From Bacteroidales bacterium M5 (GTDB lineage Bacteria > Bacteroidota > Bacteroidia > Bacteroidales > Muribaculaceae), in the NCBI GenBank assembly GCA_001689535.1, contig LUJP01000041.1:1-56815 (forward strand): a DNA stretch of 56,815 nt, read 5' to 3'. The position numbers were made by a program, and so were the translations under genes. The notes beneath the pieces were generated by a model. The model ran no database searches. It had not been told where the DNA came from and worked only from the letters and a program-made list of their open reading frames with translations. Every line of letters begins with the position of its first letter. Positions within the stretch are counted from its first letter, which is position 1. Below, one piece after another: positions 1-8,270 of this stretch.

Positions 1-49
1 TGCCTAACTTCGTTGTTAGACAGCCTCATCCGTTATTACACAAAATCCG

Positions 50-952
50 TCAGAGCCATGCGTTGACGCGTTCCTTTATGGCCACGGAATCGCTCAACAG
101 GCGTATGAACTCTTTCATAGAGCGTTTATGATACGCCCCTTTCAGCGTATGCACGCAGCCCGACATTTCATTGCCGGGAACATCCAGCGGGATGGCGCGC
201 ACTCCTTTCTCATTATGTATCGAAGCCTCGGCCAATACTGTCACCAGATGATTCTGACGTATAAGCTTAAGAAGGATATTAACCTCATTAAGTTCAACCC
301 GCAGTTTCAGATCACACGGATATTTCTCGAGAATTTTTTCAAACGCATTGCGCGCCTGAAGCCCTTTTGACGGCAACGCCAGTTCACAGGCGGCAAGTTC
401 GGCAAGTGTTATTTTGTCATGAGAGGCCAGCGAATGCATATCCCCTACTATCGCCGCAAGACAATTCTGAAACAGCACGTGCGACACCACATCGCTCATT
501 TCTGCCGATGGCTTGAATGCCAAGGCGAAATCCACTTCCTGATTCTGAAGCATCTCCATCAGTTCGGCCATCGGACGATAGAAGATATTGAGTTTTACAT
601 TCGGATAAAGCTTCATGAATGTCACCAGAGTTTCGGTAAGAATCGGGCTGAAGGAATATGTCACCCCTATATTGAGCGTACCGCACAGCATATCTTTCAG
701 ATCCTGAAGCCTTATGCCACACAGATCAGCATCGCTTAGCACCTTTCGGGCGTATGGCAGCAGTTCCTCACCGGCCTCAGTCAGCGACACTCTGTGACTG
801 CTCCGGGTCAACAGCTGGGAATCAAGATCCTGTTCAAGTTGCTTTATCTGCTGCGACAGGGTGCTTTGTGTCACAAACAGGCTTTTCGCAGCCTCGGAAA
901 AATTGAGCGTCTCCGCCACCTTTACAAAATATTTGAGTTGCCGTAGTTCCAT
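50..952 (-). CDS. LysR-family transcriptional regulator
   Basis: A 300-residue protein of normal LysR length. Residues 1-60 form the winged helix-turn-helix (LKYFVKVAETLNFSEAAKSL followed by TQSTLSQQI), and residues 90-290 look like the periplasmic-binding-protein-like effector domain. It would bind DNA in the cytoplasm and switch a nearby promoter in response to a small molecule that the sequence does not reveal. It lies 73 bp downstream of the two thrE genes on the same strand, but a TAACTTTG -7 element and a 19-bp palindrome in that gap suggest its own, possibly autoregulated, promoter. It is closer to the CynR/OxyR-like general group than to any regulator I can name. Confidence 0.93.
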   Translation of the reverse strand: MELRQLKYFVKVAETLNFSEAAKSLFVTQSTLSQQIKQLEQDLDSQLLTRSSHRVSLTEAGEELLPYARKVLSDADLCGIRLQDLKDMLCGTLNIGVTYSFSPILTETLVTFMKLYPNVKLNIFYRPMAELMEMLQNQEVDFALAFKPSAEMSDVVSHVLFQNCLAAIVGDMHSLASHDKITLAELAACELALPSKGLQARNAFEKILEKYPCDLKLRVELNEVNILLKLIRQNHLVTVLAEASIHNEKGVRAIPLDVPGNEMSGCVHTLKGAYHKRSMKEFIRLLSDSVAIKERVNAWL

Positions 953-985
953 TGCATAAAACTGTTGGGGTATCCGTACTGATTA

Positions 986-1009
986 CAAAGTTAGAAATAA
1001 TTATTCTAA
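986..1009 (-). promoter_or_regulatory. lysR promoter -7 element and LysR-type palindrome
   Basis: The minus strand carries TAACTTTG (986-993), which fits the Bacteroidetes -7 form TAnnTTTG. Overlapping it and extending upstream is a palindrome at 991-1009 (TTAGAA, 7-nt centre, TTCTAA), of the T-N11-A type bound by LysR proteins. Its place just in front of the LysR gene suggests autoregulation. No good -33 element was found. Confidence 0.5.
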
Positions 1010-1025
1010 AGCACAGGCATGCCTT

Positions 1026-1529
1026 CTAAAGTACCGGTCGATGGCCACGTCGTGTTGCCTGAAACGAGATGCCTTTCAATGCAAACATAGGTATTGTGGC
1101 TCCAGCCACCATTGCCAGTAAAATAAAAAAGCATGTGAGTCCGTTGCTTGCAAACAGATAGAAGTAATGATTGAATGTTCCCTCACTCCCCTTGTAGAGA
1201 CACATCACCAGGGCTCCGAACGTGCGATAGGCATAAATTCCGGGAAACATAGGAAGCAGCGAAGGATAAATACAGGCCTCTGCCGGCACTTTGGTGCGCG
1301 GCGAAACAATCACTGCAAGCACACCGATAATCAGCGAGGCTATTGCCGTGGCAACCACAATGTGGATATCCAGACTGGTAAACTCCATGAGTATGAATCT
1401 CACCGAATGGCCCACCGCGGCTATAAGGCCGCATACTATGCATGCTCTACGCGGAGGATTGCTCAGTGAGGCGAAACCGATTGCCGCTATCGCAGAGAAA
1501 AATGCATCCTGAAAAATCTGAAGTATCAT
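1026..1529 (-). CDS. ThrE-type threonine/serine exporter, C-terminal half protein (DUF3815)
   Basis: A 167-residue, very hydrophobic protein with about four or five membrane segments. It matches the small subunit of the split threonine/serine exporter family, in which the single-chain ThrE of Corynebacterium is encoded as two genes. It lies 24 bp downstream of the partner gene, and the two should form one inner-membrane amino-acid exporter. Family recognition is by composition and by pairing with the DUF1212 protein. The actual substrate is not shown by the sequence. Confidence 0.85.
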   Translation of the reverse strand: MILQIFQDAFFSAIAAIGFASLSNPPRRACIVCGLIAAVGHSVRFILMEFTSLDIHIVVATAIASLIIGVLAVIVSPRTKVPAEACIYPSLLPMFPGIYAYRTFGALVMCLYKGSEGTFNHYFYLFASNGLTCFFILLAMVAGATIPMFALKGISFQATRRGHRPVL

Positions 1530-1553
1530 ATTTTGATAGTTTTATAGCTCATG

Positions 1554-2351
1554 TCAGAACATACCGATATTCATTGCCAGCATTCCTGCGCAAAGTCCGG
1601 CCGAAAGGCAGCACATCATCACCACAGCATTCATCAATCTGCCGAAAGCGCATATATAGTGGCGGTCTATCATGTCGCAGAAGGCATTGATAAACGGAAT
1701 TCCCGGCACGAGATACAACACGCTCGTACCGATAGCCAGCTGCGGTGTCGTACCCAGCGAAAACAGTCCGTCGGCAGCCGCTAAAACCGATGAGACAAAA
1801 GCACATACCATCACCGTTATACGGGCATCGCAACCGTGTGCCGACAATATACGCTTCACCGAAAGACCAGCGAACGTAGCCACGAACACAATCGCCATCG
1901 CTACTGCGTCGCCGCCGAACAGCCTGCAAAAAGCCGCGTTCGCCAATGAGCCCAGCAGAGTAGAATAACATCCTGTGGTCGGTTTAGCCTTTATTATTCC
2001 GGCGAAAGCTATTTGCGCCTCATCAAACCCGGTGCGGCCGTCTGCCATATCCCAACTCAATCGGCTCAGACGTGTATTGACATCGTAGTTTACCGGTCGC
2101 TCGTTTATGGCCACCACAGAGGTATATATCTCATTCCCACGCATCACTGTAATCTGAATATGGCGCGGGAGAATACACATCTCCATCTCCAAATTTATAG
2201 AGGCCGCTATACGCTTTACGTTCTTTTCAAGCCTTATGCAGGTAGCTCCGCTGCTGAATAGCCAGTCGGCATATCCGCTAAGAAAATCGGCGCCCTCCCT
2301 TACCGATGGCGATTTCACCTCCTCATTCATCTCCGATAGCATATTCTTCAT
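1554..2351 (-). CDS. ThrE-type threonine/serine exporter, N-terminal half protein (DUF1212)
   Basis: 265 residues. The N-terminal 100 or so residues are soluble and carry the family pattern around GADFLSGYADWLFSSGATCIRLEKNVKRIA and the later DVNTRLSRLSWDM; the rest is a set of about five membrane helices. It is the larger partner of the two-gene ThrE exporter and is followed after 24 bp by the smaller one. The start at 2351 overlaps the preceding small ORF by 29 bp; the third methionine at 2330 would cut the overlap to 8 bp (ATGAATGA) and is an equally good start. Confidence 0.87.
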   Translation of the reverse strand: MKNMLSEMNEEVKSPSVREGADFLSGYADWLFSSGATCIRLEKNVKRIAASINLEMEMCILPRHIQITVMRGNEIYTSVVAINERPVNYDVNTRLSRLSWDMADGRTGFDEAQIAFAGIIKAKPTTGCYSTLLGSLANAAFCRLFGGDAVAMAIVFVATFAGLSVKRILSAHGCDARITVMVCAFVSSVLAAADGLFSLGTTPQLAIGTSVLYLVPGIPFINAFCDMIDRHYICAFGRLMNAVVMMCCLSAGLCAGMLAMNIGMF

Positions 2352-2532
2352 TCAGGAGTGTATCGCCAGGCAGATAGATTTCTTCACATTCGTGACCCAT
2401 CTCTATCAGACGATGATGAACATGACTGCCATTCTCCGAAGTGGCATGAGTCAGGAAATTCATATATCTTGCAATAACTACCACCAGCGCAACTGCTGCA
2501 ACCACACACCATAAAATCAAAGGTCCGTTCAT
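2323..2532 (-). CDS. Small single-TM protein upstream of thrE
   Basis: A 69-residue ORF with one N-terminal membrane helix (about residues 3-21) followed by a charged, His- and Glu-rich tail (residues 35-69). I do not recognise a family. Its stop overlaps the start of the thrE gene, as in translationally coupled genes, and it is the first gene of the unit, so it may be an accessory subunit or small regulator of the exporter. It could also be a chance ORF; the well-formed TM helix followed by a polar tail argues for a real gene. Confidence 0.55.
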   Translation of the reverse strand: MNGPLILWCVVAAVALVVVIARYMNFLTHATSENGSHVHHRLIEMGHECEEIYLPGDTLLNEEYAIGDE

Positions 2533-2666
2533 AATATTCGTGTTTTATGTTCTTTTGAAATTCTATGCAAAACAACAAAACAACACCACGAAATTTGTGG
2601 ATTTTCAATTGATTTTTTCGATTGCTGCTATTCAGTATTCCGAACATTTCGCATCAGTGCAAGAGC

Positions 2667-2695
2667 CTGGGAACGTCGGCCTCTGGCCGTCGAAT
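2667..2695. repeat. Interspersed hairpin repeat, copy 1
   Basis: A 29-nt sequence beginning CTGGGAACGTCGGCC and ending GGCCGTCGAAT occurs here and at 26871-26899 with one difference (T instead of C in the loop). Its core folds as CGTCGGCC / GGCCGTCG with one T-T mismatch and a 3-nt loop. It lies in the 322-bp gap (2533-2854) between the thrE unit and mutB. Apart from this and the mutB terminator I see nothing firm in that gap. Confidence 0.7.
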
Positions 2696-2790
2696 TTACT
2701 GCCTCCCCCTCACCAAAATAAATTTCCACTCGGATCGTCTTTTAACACTTCCTTTTTTTACATTGACCCAATATTTCCATATCGAAACAG

Positions 2791-2828
2791 AAAAAGCGCC
2801 GCTCCACCAAAGTGGAACGACGCCTTTT
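2791..2828 (-). terminator. Rho-independent terminator of mutA-mutB
   Basis: On the minus strand, 27 bp after the mutB stop, an extended GC-rich hairpin (GGCGTCGTTCCAC, loop TTTG, GTGGAGCGGCGC, with three G-U pairs) is followed by TTTTT. The A-run on the other side would also let it act weakly on the plus strand. Confidence 0.85.
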
Positions 2829-2854
2829 CAGAATGACTTAAATATAATCAGTGA

Positions 2855-4987
2855 TTATTCTGCCATGAGAATCTCAAGCATCTTTATTGCCGAGGAAGGA
2901 ATGCGTGTGCCGGGGCCGAAGATGGCTGCCACACCTGCCTTGTAGAGGAAATCATAATCCTGCGCGGGAATGACACCACCTGCAGTCACCATGATATCCT
3001 CGCGTCCGAGTTTTTTAAGTTCTTCGATTACCTGCGGAATCAGAGTCTTGTGGCCGGCGGCAAGAGAGCTTACTCCGAGAACATGCACGTCGTTCTCCAC
3101 TGCCTGACGGGCGGCTTCAGCCGGCGTCTGGAAGAGCGGGCCCATGTCCACATCGAAACCGCAGTCAGCATAACCGGTTGCTACCACCTTGGCTCCGCGG
3201 TCGTGACCGTCCTGACCCATCTTGGCTATCATGATTCGAGGCTGACGACCTTCACGCTTGGCAAATTCAGCCGTCATTTCCCGTGCTTTCTCGAAATCGG
3301 GATCGTTCTTGGATTCGTTTGAATACACTCCTGATATGGTTTTGATTACAGCTTTATATCGGCCTACTACTTCCTCGCAGGCATCCGAAATCTCACCGAG
3401 GGTGGCGCGCAGTCCGGCGGCTTTCACTGCCAGATCCAGAAGATTACCTTCCTTGGTTCTCACGCACTCGGTAATTGCCTTGAGAGCCTCTTTCACCTTT
3501 GCTTCATCGCGATGTGCCTTGACATCGTTCAAGCGTTCAATCTGCTCCTTGCGCACTTCGGTATTGTCAATCTCAAGGATATCGATCGGATCCTCATGAT
3601 CAAGGCGGTATTTGTTTATACCCACGATGGTCTGTCGGCCCGAGTCGATTCTTGCCTGTGTACGCGCAGCGGCCTCTTCAATCTTCAGCTTGGGAAGACC
3701 GGTCTCAATGGCCTTGGCCATGCCTCCGAGCTTCTCGATTTCCTGGATATGCTCCCAGGCACGGTGAGCGATTTCATTGGTTAGGGCCTCCACATAGTAG
3801 CTTCCGCCCCAGGGATCCACCTGCTTGGTGACCATAGTCTCCTCCTGGATATAAATCTGGGTGTTACGGGCAATACGTGCCGAGAAGTCGGTGGGAAGCG
3901 CAATGGCCTCGTCGAGAGCGTTGGTGTGAAGACTCTGGGTATGGCCGAGCGCCGCGCCCATTGCCTCTATACAGGTGCGGCCCACATTGTTGAAAGGATC
4001 CTGCTCGGTGAGCGACCAGCCGGATGTCTGTGAGTGGGTGCGCAGAGCAAGCGATTTGGGGTTCTTGGGATTGAACTGCTTTACAATCTTAGCCCAGAGC
4101 ATACGTGCCGCACGCATCTTGGCAACCTCCATGAAGTAGTTCATGCCTATGGCCCAGAAGAACGAGAGGCGCGGTGCGAATGAATCGATATCCATTCCGG
4201 CGTTCACACCCGCACGCAGATACTCCAGACCGTCAGCAAGTGTGTAGGCAAGCTCGATATCGCATGTGGCACCGGCTTCCTGCATGTGATAGCCTGAAAT
4301 CGATATGCTGTTGAACTTCGGCATGTTTTGGGAGGTATATTCGAATATGTCGGCAATTATGCGCATCGAGAATTCCGGCGGATAGATATAGGTGTTACGC
4401 ACCATGAATTCCTTGAGGATGTCGTTCTGGATAGTTCCGGCCATTTCCTCAAGCTTGGCTCCCTGCTCCAGACCCGCGTTGATATAGAATGCGAGCACCG
4501 GAAGCACAGCACCGTTCATAGTCATGGAAACCGACATCTTGTTCAGAGGTATGCCGTCGAAAAGCACTTTCATGTCCTCAAGCGAACAGATTGAAACGCC
4601 GGCTTTGCCCACGTCGCCAACCACGCGGGAATGGTCTGCGTCATATCCGCGGTGTGTGGCAAGGTCGAACGCCACTGAAAGGCCTTTCTGTCCGGCGGCA
4701 AGGTTGCGGCGGTAGAAAGCATTTGACTCTGCTGCTGTGGAGAATCCGGCATACTGACGAATGGTCCAGGGACGCAGCGGATACATGGCGCTGTATGGAC
4801 CACGAAGGAAGGGAGGAAGACCGGAAACATAGTTCAGATGCTCCAGACCCTCGAGGTCGGCTTTTGTATATATCGGTTTTACGGGGATAAGCTCGGGAGT
4901 AAGCCATTCTTCACCCGCGGCTTCCGGCACATTGTGTGCTCCGAAAGCATCTTTCGTAATATCTATTGTCTTAAAATCAGGTCTCAT
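2855..4987 (-). CDS. mutB: Methylmalonyl-CoA mutase large (alpha) subunit
   Basis: A 710-residue adenosylcobalamin-dependent mutase subunit that interconverts (R)-methylmalonyl-CoA and succinyl-CoA, the reaction linking succinate to propionate in Bacteroidales fermentation. The TIM-barrel substrate domain takes up residues 1-540 or so (GPYSAMYPLRPWTIRQYAGF, then RTHSQTSGWSLTEQDPFNN). The C-terminal B12-binding domain has the cobalt-ligand motif DGHDRG near residue 594, with GVSSLAAGH and the AGGVIP segment after it. It follows mutA by 37 bp in one transcript and is full length for the family. Confidence 0.97.
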   Translation of the reverse strand: MRPDFKTIDITKDAFGAHNVPEAAGEEWLTPELIPVKPIYTKADLEGLEHLNYVSGLPPFLRGPYSAMYPLRPWTIRQYAGFSTAAESNAFYRRNLAAGQKGLSVAFDLATHRGYDADHSRVVGDVGKAGVSICSLEDMKVLFDGIPLNKMSVSMTMNGAVLPVLAFYINAGLEQGAKLEEMAGTIQNDILKEFMVRNTYIYPPEFSMRIIADIFEYTSQNMPKFNSISISGYHMQEAGATCDIELAYTLADGLEYLRAGVNAGMDIDSFAPRLSFFWAIGMNYFMEVAKMRAARMLWAKIVKQFNPKNPKSLALRTHSQTSGWSLTEQDPFNNVGRTCIEAMGAALGHTQSLHTNALDEAIALPTDFSARIARNTQIYIQEETMVTKQVDPWGGSYYVEALTNEIAHRAWEHIQEIEKLGGMAKAIETGLPKLKIEEAAARTQARIDSGRQTIVGINKYRLDHEDPIDILEIDNTEVRKEQIERLNDVKAHRDEAKVKEALKAITECVRTKEGNLLDLAVKAAGLRATLGEISDACEEVVGRYKAVIKTISGVYSNESKNDPDFEKAREMTAEFAKREGRQPRIMIAKMGQDGHDRGAKVVATGYADCGFDVDMGPLFQTPAEAARQAVENDVHVLGVSSLAAGHKTLIPQVIEELKKLGREDIMVTAGGVIPAQDYDFLYKAGVAAIFGPGTRIPSSAIKMLEILMAE

Positions 4988-5024
4988 GTCAAAATGATTT
5001 TTGAAAGGGTTGGGTGAGATTCAT

Positions 5025-6911
5025 TTATTTGAGAAGTTTGGCATTGAATGCCTGAAGAGTTTCAAGCACATTGCAGCGCACATGCACAAAGTTCTCTATG
5101 CCCTGGGCCTTGAGGTCGTCGGTGCATGCGGGAGCACCTGCTACCACAAACTCGGCACGGCCGTCGAGATATTTGAAGGCCTCGGGAGCGAGAGTGGCAT
5201 ACTCGTCATCACTTGAGCAAAGTACCACAACATCGGCACCCTTGGCAAGAGCAGCATCAATACCCTGCTCCACCGTCTCGAAGCCGAGGTTGTCTATTAT
5301 CTCATAACCTGCGCATCCGAAGAAGTTGGTCGAGAACTGCGCACGGGCCAGACGCATGGCAAGGTTGCCGATAGTCAGCATGAACACTTTCGGACGGTTC
5401 GAAGCGGCCTCGGTGGCAAGACGTAAAGCCTCGAAATCGCTTGCGGCGCGCTCGGTAGGTAGTCCGCCGTTACCACATGTCTCTTCTTCTTTATCGTGGT
5501 GACATCCACATCCGCAACCCGTCGTCTCAATTTTTTGAGCGGCGGTCTCGTTGATATTGGGATACTGGTTTGTACCGAGCAGTATTTCTTTGCGACGTGC
5601 TACGTCGGTGTGGCGTTTGGCCGATGCCTCACGGATAACGGCCTGTACGGTGCCGTCATTCACACACACAAGGAATCCGCCCTTGTCCTCAACCTCAAGG
5701 AACAGCTTCCAGGCCTCGCGGGCTATCGCTACTGTAAGGGTCTCTACATAATAGCTGCCGCCTGCCGGGTCAACCACCTTGTCAAGATGGCTCTCCTCTT
5801 TCAGCAGGAACTGCTGGTTACGGGCTATGCGCTCCGAGAAATCATCGGGCATCTTGTAGGGAGCATCGAAAGGCGTTACTGTAATCGAATCAACTCCGGC
5901 AAGAGCGGCCGACATACATTCAGTCTGGCTGCGCAGAAGGTTCACGTGTGCATCGTATATCGTTTGGTTGAAACGCGAAGTGACCGCATGCACTGTCTGT
6001 TTGCAGGCGTCGTCCGACGACGGATTATACTGTTTTACAATCTGGGCCCACAGCATGCGTGCGCTGCGGAATTTGGCAAGCTCCATGAAGAAGTTGCTCG
6101 ATACGCCCATATTGAACTTCACGCGCGAGGCGATTTCATCTACGCTCAGTCCTTTTTCTGTAAGGAGCGTGAGCCACTCGGCACCCCATGCAAGGGCATA
6201 TCCGAGTTCCTGATATATATAAGCACCGGCATTGCTAAGCATCACGGAATCCACTGCAAGCACTTTCACGCCCGGCACATCTTTTACCGCAGCGATCATG
6301 TCGGCTCCCATCTGAGCTATATCGCCGGGGAAAGCCACACCATGCTTCAATGCTTTTTTAAACGGATTGAAATCAATCGAGCCTTTGAACTGTTTCTCTT
6401 TTCCTTCGGCTTTCAGTACCTCTACCAGCGCATTGGCAAGCTGAAGAGCCTTGCGGGGACAGCATGTGAAGTTGACCTCTGTTTTCTCCAGGTCTATGCC
6501 GGAAAGAAGTGTCTTGATTTCTTCTGTGGTAGCTTCTTTGGCCTTGAATCCAAGTGAAACAATGCCTTTTCCGAGCACATCGAGAGCTTTCTCGTTGGCT
6601 TCCTTGGCGCTGTCGGCTATGATTTCCTGCCTGGGCAGCCAGTCGTTGTTTGTGCGCGTGCCGCGAACAAAGGGATATTCTCCGGGAAGGGAATCGGTGG
6701 TTTCAAGATTGGCTGTGTCTTCAGCCCTGTACATCGGCTGTACGTTGAAACCTTCATTGGTTCTCCATACCAGTTTTTTGTCAAAGGGCGCCCCTTTCAG
6801 GTCTGCCTCTACTTTCGCGCGCCACTCTTCAGTGGACACGGGAGGAAACTGGTCAAATAGTTTTTCTCTCTCTTGGGTCATATTAGGTAAACTTAATGGT
6901 ATTTTAGACAA
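5025..6911 (-). CDS. mutA: Methylmalonyl-CoA mutase small (beta) subunit
   Basis: A 628-residue partner of MutB. It keeps the mutase barrel and a C-terminal flavodoxin-like domain (after PKVFMLTIGNLAMRLARAQF) but lacks the DxHxxG cobalt ligand, as expected for the non-catalytic small subunit. It is the first gene of the pair and has a strong consensus promoter. An unusual Cys/His-rich linker (GCGCGCHH followed by an acidic stretch and another Cys, about residues 464-482) sits between the barrel and the B12-like domain and looks like a metal-binding insert. Confidence 0.95.
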   Translation of the reverse strand: MSKIPLSLPNMTQEREKLFDQFPPVSTEEWRAKVEADLKGAPFDKKLVWRTNEGFNVQPMYRAEDTANLETTDSLPGEYPFVRGTRTNNDWLPRQEIIADSAKEANEKALDVLGKGIVSLGFKAKEATTEEIKTLLSGIDLEKTEVNFTCCPRKALQLANALVEVLKAEGKEKQFKGSIDFNPFKKALKHGVAFPGDIAQMGADMIAAVKDVPGVKVLAVDSVMLSNAGAYIYQELGYALAWGAEWLTLLTEKGLSVDEIASRVKFNMGVSSNFFMELAKFRSARMLWAQIVKQYNPSSDDACKQTVHAVTSRFNQTIYDAHVNLLRSQTECMSAALAGVDSITVTPFDAPYKMPDDFSERIARNQQFLLKEESHLDKVVDPAGGSYYVETLTVAIAREAWKLFLEVEDKGGFLVCVNDGTVQAVIREASAKRHTDVARRKEILLGTNQYPNINETAAQKIETTGCGCGCHHDKEEETCGNGGLPTERAASDFEALRLATEAASNRPKVFMLTIGNLAMRLARAQFSTNFFGCAGYEIIDNLGFETVEQGIDAALAKGADVVVLCSSDDEYATLAPEAFKYLDGRAEFVVAGAPACTDDLKAQGIENFVHVRCNVLETLQAFNAKLLK

Positions 6912-6952
6912 TTACTTAAGGTCAACATGAACCTATAAGCCCGTTTATGATG

Positions 6953-6983
6953 CAAATTTAGCAAACTTTATGCTCCCTGCAAA
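6953..6983 (-). promoter_or_regulatory. mutA-mutB promoter
   Basis: On the minus strand TTTG (6980-6983), a 19-bp spacer and TAAATTTG (6953-6960) match the Bacteroidetes housekeeping promoter exactly. It lies about 40 bp upstream of the mutA start codon. Confidence 0.85.
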
Positions 6984-7106
6984 TATTTGCAGCCTTTTTA
7001 CTGTCTGCCATGGCCCTAAGCAGGATTCACAGGCCTTATGGGCCCAGCACGCTAAAGAAAGCTCAACGTAAAAAGCTCTCTCGCATCAGCGCAAACAATT
7101 TAAAAC

Positions 7107-7146
7107 GGCATCGCGTCGCTTCTCGGATAGAAAGCGACGCGATGCC
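7107..7146 (-). terminator. Hairpin terminator after the NlpC/P60 gene
   Basis: A perfect 15-bp stem (GGCATCGCGTCGCTT and its complement) with a 10-nt loop lies 39 bp past the stop of the minus-strand hydrolase. On that strand it is followed by GTTTTAAATTG, a modest U-tract. Confidence 0.7.
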
Positions 7147-7184
7147 TTAACTATTTTCTATGATTTTGTCTTTATTGCATTTTC

Positions 7185-7823
7185 TTATCTTGATGCTACC
7201 ACTTCGGGCTCTATCACACGCTGTGCATGAAGAAAGCGGTTGCTGTAGTATCCTCCGTCAGGGAAACTCTGAATGGTTATGCCCTTGCTCGAGGCCGAAT
7301 GTATGAATTTGATCACACCGGTTTCATCATTGACTTCAACCACCATTCCCACATGGCCCACGGTCTTGCCTCCGCGACGGCCGCTGAAGAACATGAGGTC
7401 GCCCACTTCCACCTGCGACAGACTTACTCTCTTGCCCTGAAGAGCCTGTGTCCGGGAACCCGGATCAATCGAAAAGCCGAAGTTTCTGAACACAAAGCTG
7501 GTGAAACCCGAGCAGTCAAATCCCTTGGGAGTCTTTCCGCCACGGCGATAGCGTATTCCCAGATAATTCTTGGCAAACGATACGAGCTCATCTTTGAGCG
7601 CCTCATTTCCGCCTGTCCTACCCAGATTATCTATCGGCTCACCAAGCAGCTCTTCGAATGAAGGCATGATCATGTCGCCATTGGCATCGGTGCGAAAGAG
7701 TTCGGAGGTGCTTTTGATTGCTTTTTCATTCGTGCCGGAGCGCTGGTCGGGAGTGGGTACAGGCTTGGCCAATGATACTGAAGCGATAATCAGAACTGAT
7801 ATGAGAACTGCTATTTTTTTCAT
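7185..7823 (-). CDS. NlpC/P60 (C40) cell-wall hydrolase
   Basis: A 212-residue secreted cysteine peptidase that would cleave peptide stems of peptidoglycan. A signal peptide occupies residues 1-19 (MKKIAVLISVLIIASVSLA). The catalytic domain spans about 75-205, with Cys104 in GFDCSGF, His157 in GHVGM and His175 in IHSAS as the expected Cys-His-His triad. The region 20-75 is a low-complexity linker. It is a single-gene unit with its own promoter (7881-7911) and a hairpin downstream. No SH3 or LysM domain is visible. Confidence 0.94.
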   Translation of the reverse strand: MKKIAVLISVLIIASVSLAKPVPTPDQRSGTNEKAIKSTSELFRTDANGDMIMPSFEELLGEPIDNLGRTGGNEALKDELVSFAKNYLGIRYRRGGKTPKGFDCSGFTSFVFRNFGFSIDPGSRTQALQGKRVSLSQVEVGDLMFFSGRRGGKTVGHVGMVVEVNDETGVIKFIHSASSKGITIQSFPDGGYYSNRFLHAQRVIEPEVVASR

Positions 7824-7880
7824 GAGGGGTTATTGTTGAGCTGGCAGAATTCAAGGAGGCCTCTCCTCTCTTTTCCATTA

Positions 7881-7911
7881 CAAAGTTACTGCTTCTGATT
7901 CTTTCTGAAAA
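7881..7911 (-). promoter_or_regulatory. Promoter of the NlpC/P60 gene
   Basis: The minus strand shows TTTT (7908-7911), a 19-bp spacer and TAACTTTG (7881-7888), close to the Bacteroidetes consensus and about 58 bp before the start codon. Confidence 0.65.
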
Positions 7912-7924
7912 ACGCCCGAAAACA

Positions 7925-7962
7925 TTGTCGGCCGACATTCTTATGAATGAATCGGCCGACAA
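7925..7962. repeat. Inverted repeat with GTCGGCCGAC palindrome
   Basis: TTGTCGGCCGA (7925-7935) and TCGGCCGACAA (7952-7962) are perfect inverted copies 16 bp apart, and each contains the self-complementary octamer TCGGCCGA. It lies just upstream of the hydrolase promoter. It could be an operator, or a distant terminator for the DUF4838 transcript, since the minus strand continues TGTTTTCG. Confidence 0.55.
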
Positions 7963-8270
7963 GTCTCTAAAAATTTAAACAAAAGTGAATTTCTACATTT
8001 CGTTTTAACAAATGATTACACTTCGGATTCCTTTTATTCAATTCTGTTACGATTTGTAAGATTGAAAAGAGTTATTGTTAATGAGTGTTAATTATTGAAA
8101 ATAATTCGAGTCGTCCTTTAACACTACACATGACTGCACACACATCATTTTACAAAACGATCTACATTCCAACAAATTGCGAGGGACGAATGCACACAGT
8201 CAATCGAAATGAGCAAAATCTAATTTAACTTTTATTTAGACACACTTTTGTAACACGTGGAAATAAAACA

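Larger units (their letters stand above)
7824..8270. other. 447-bp AT-rich intergenic region
   Basis: It holds the promoter of the NlpC/P60 gene at its left end and an 11-bp inverted repeat at 7925-7962. From about 7965 to 8270 it is AT-rich with several TTAATTATT-type stretches. I see no ORF with coding character, no tRNA, and no clear terminator directly behind the DUF4838 stop. A small RNA cannot be excluded. Confidence 0.5.

Noticed and set aside
5496..6557. Plus-strand ORF of 353 codons
   Set aside because: It is antisense to mutA, whose protein is clearly conserved; the ORF translation has no family features.
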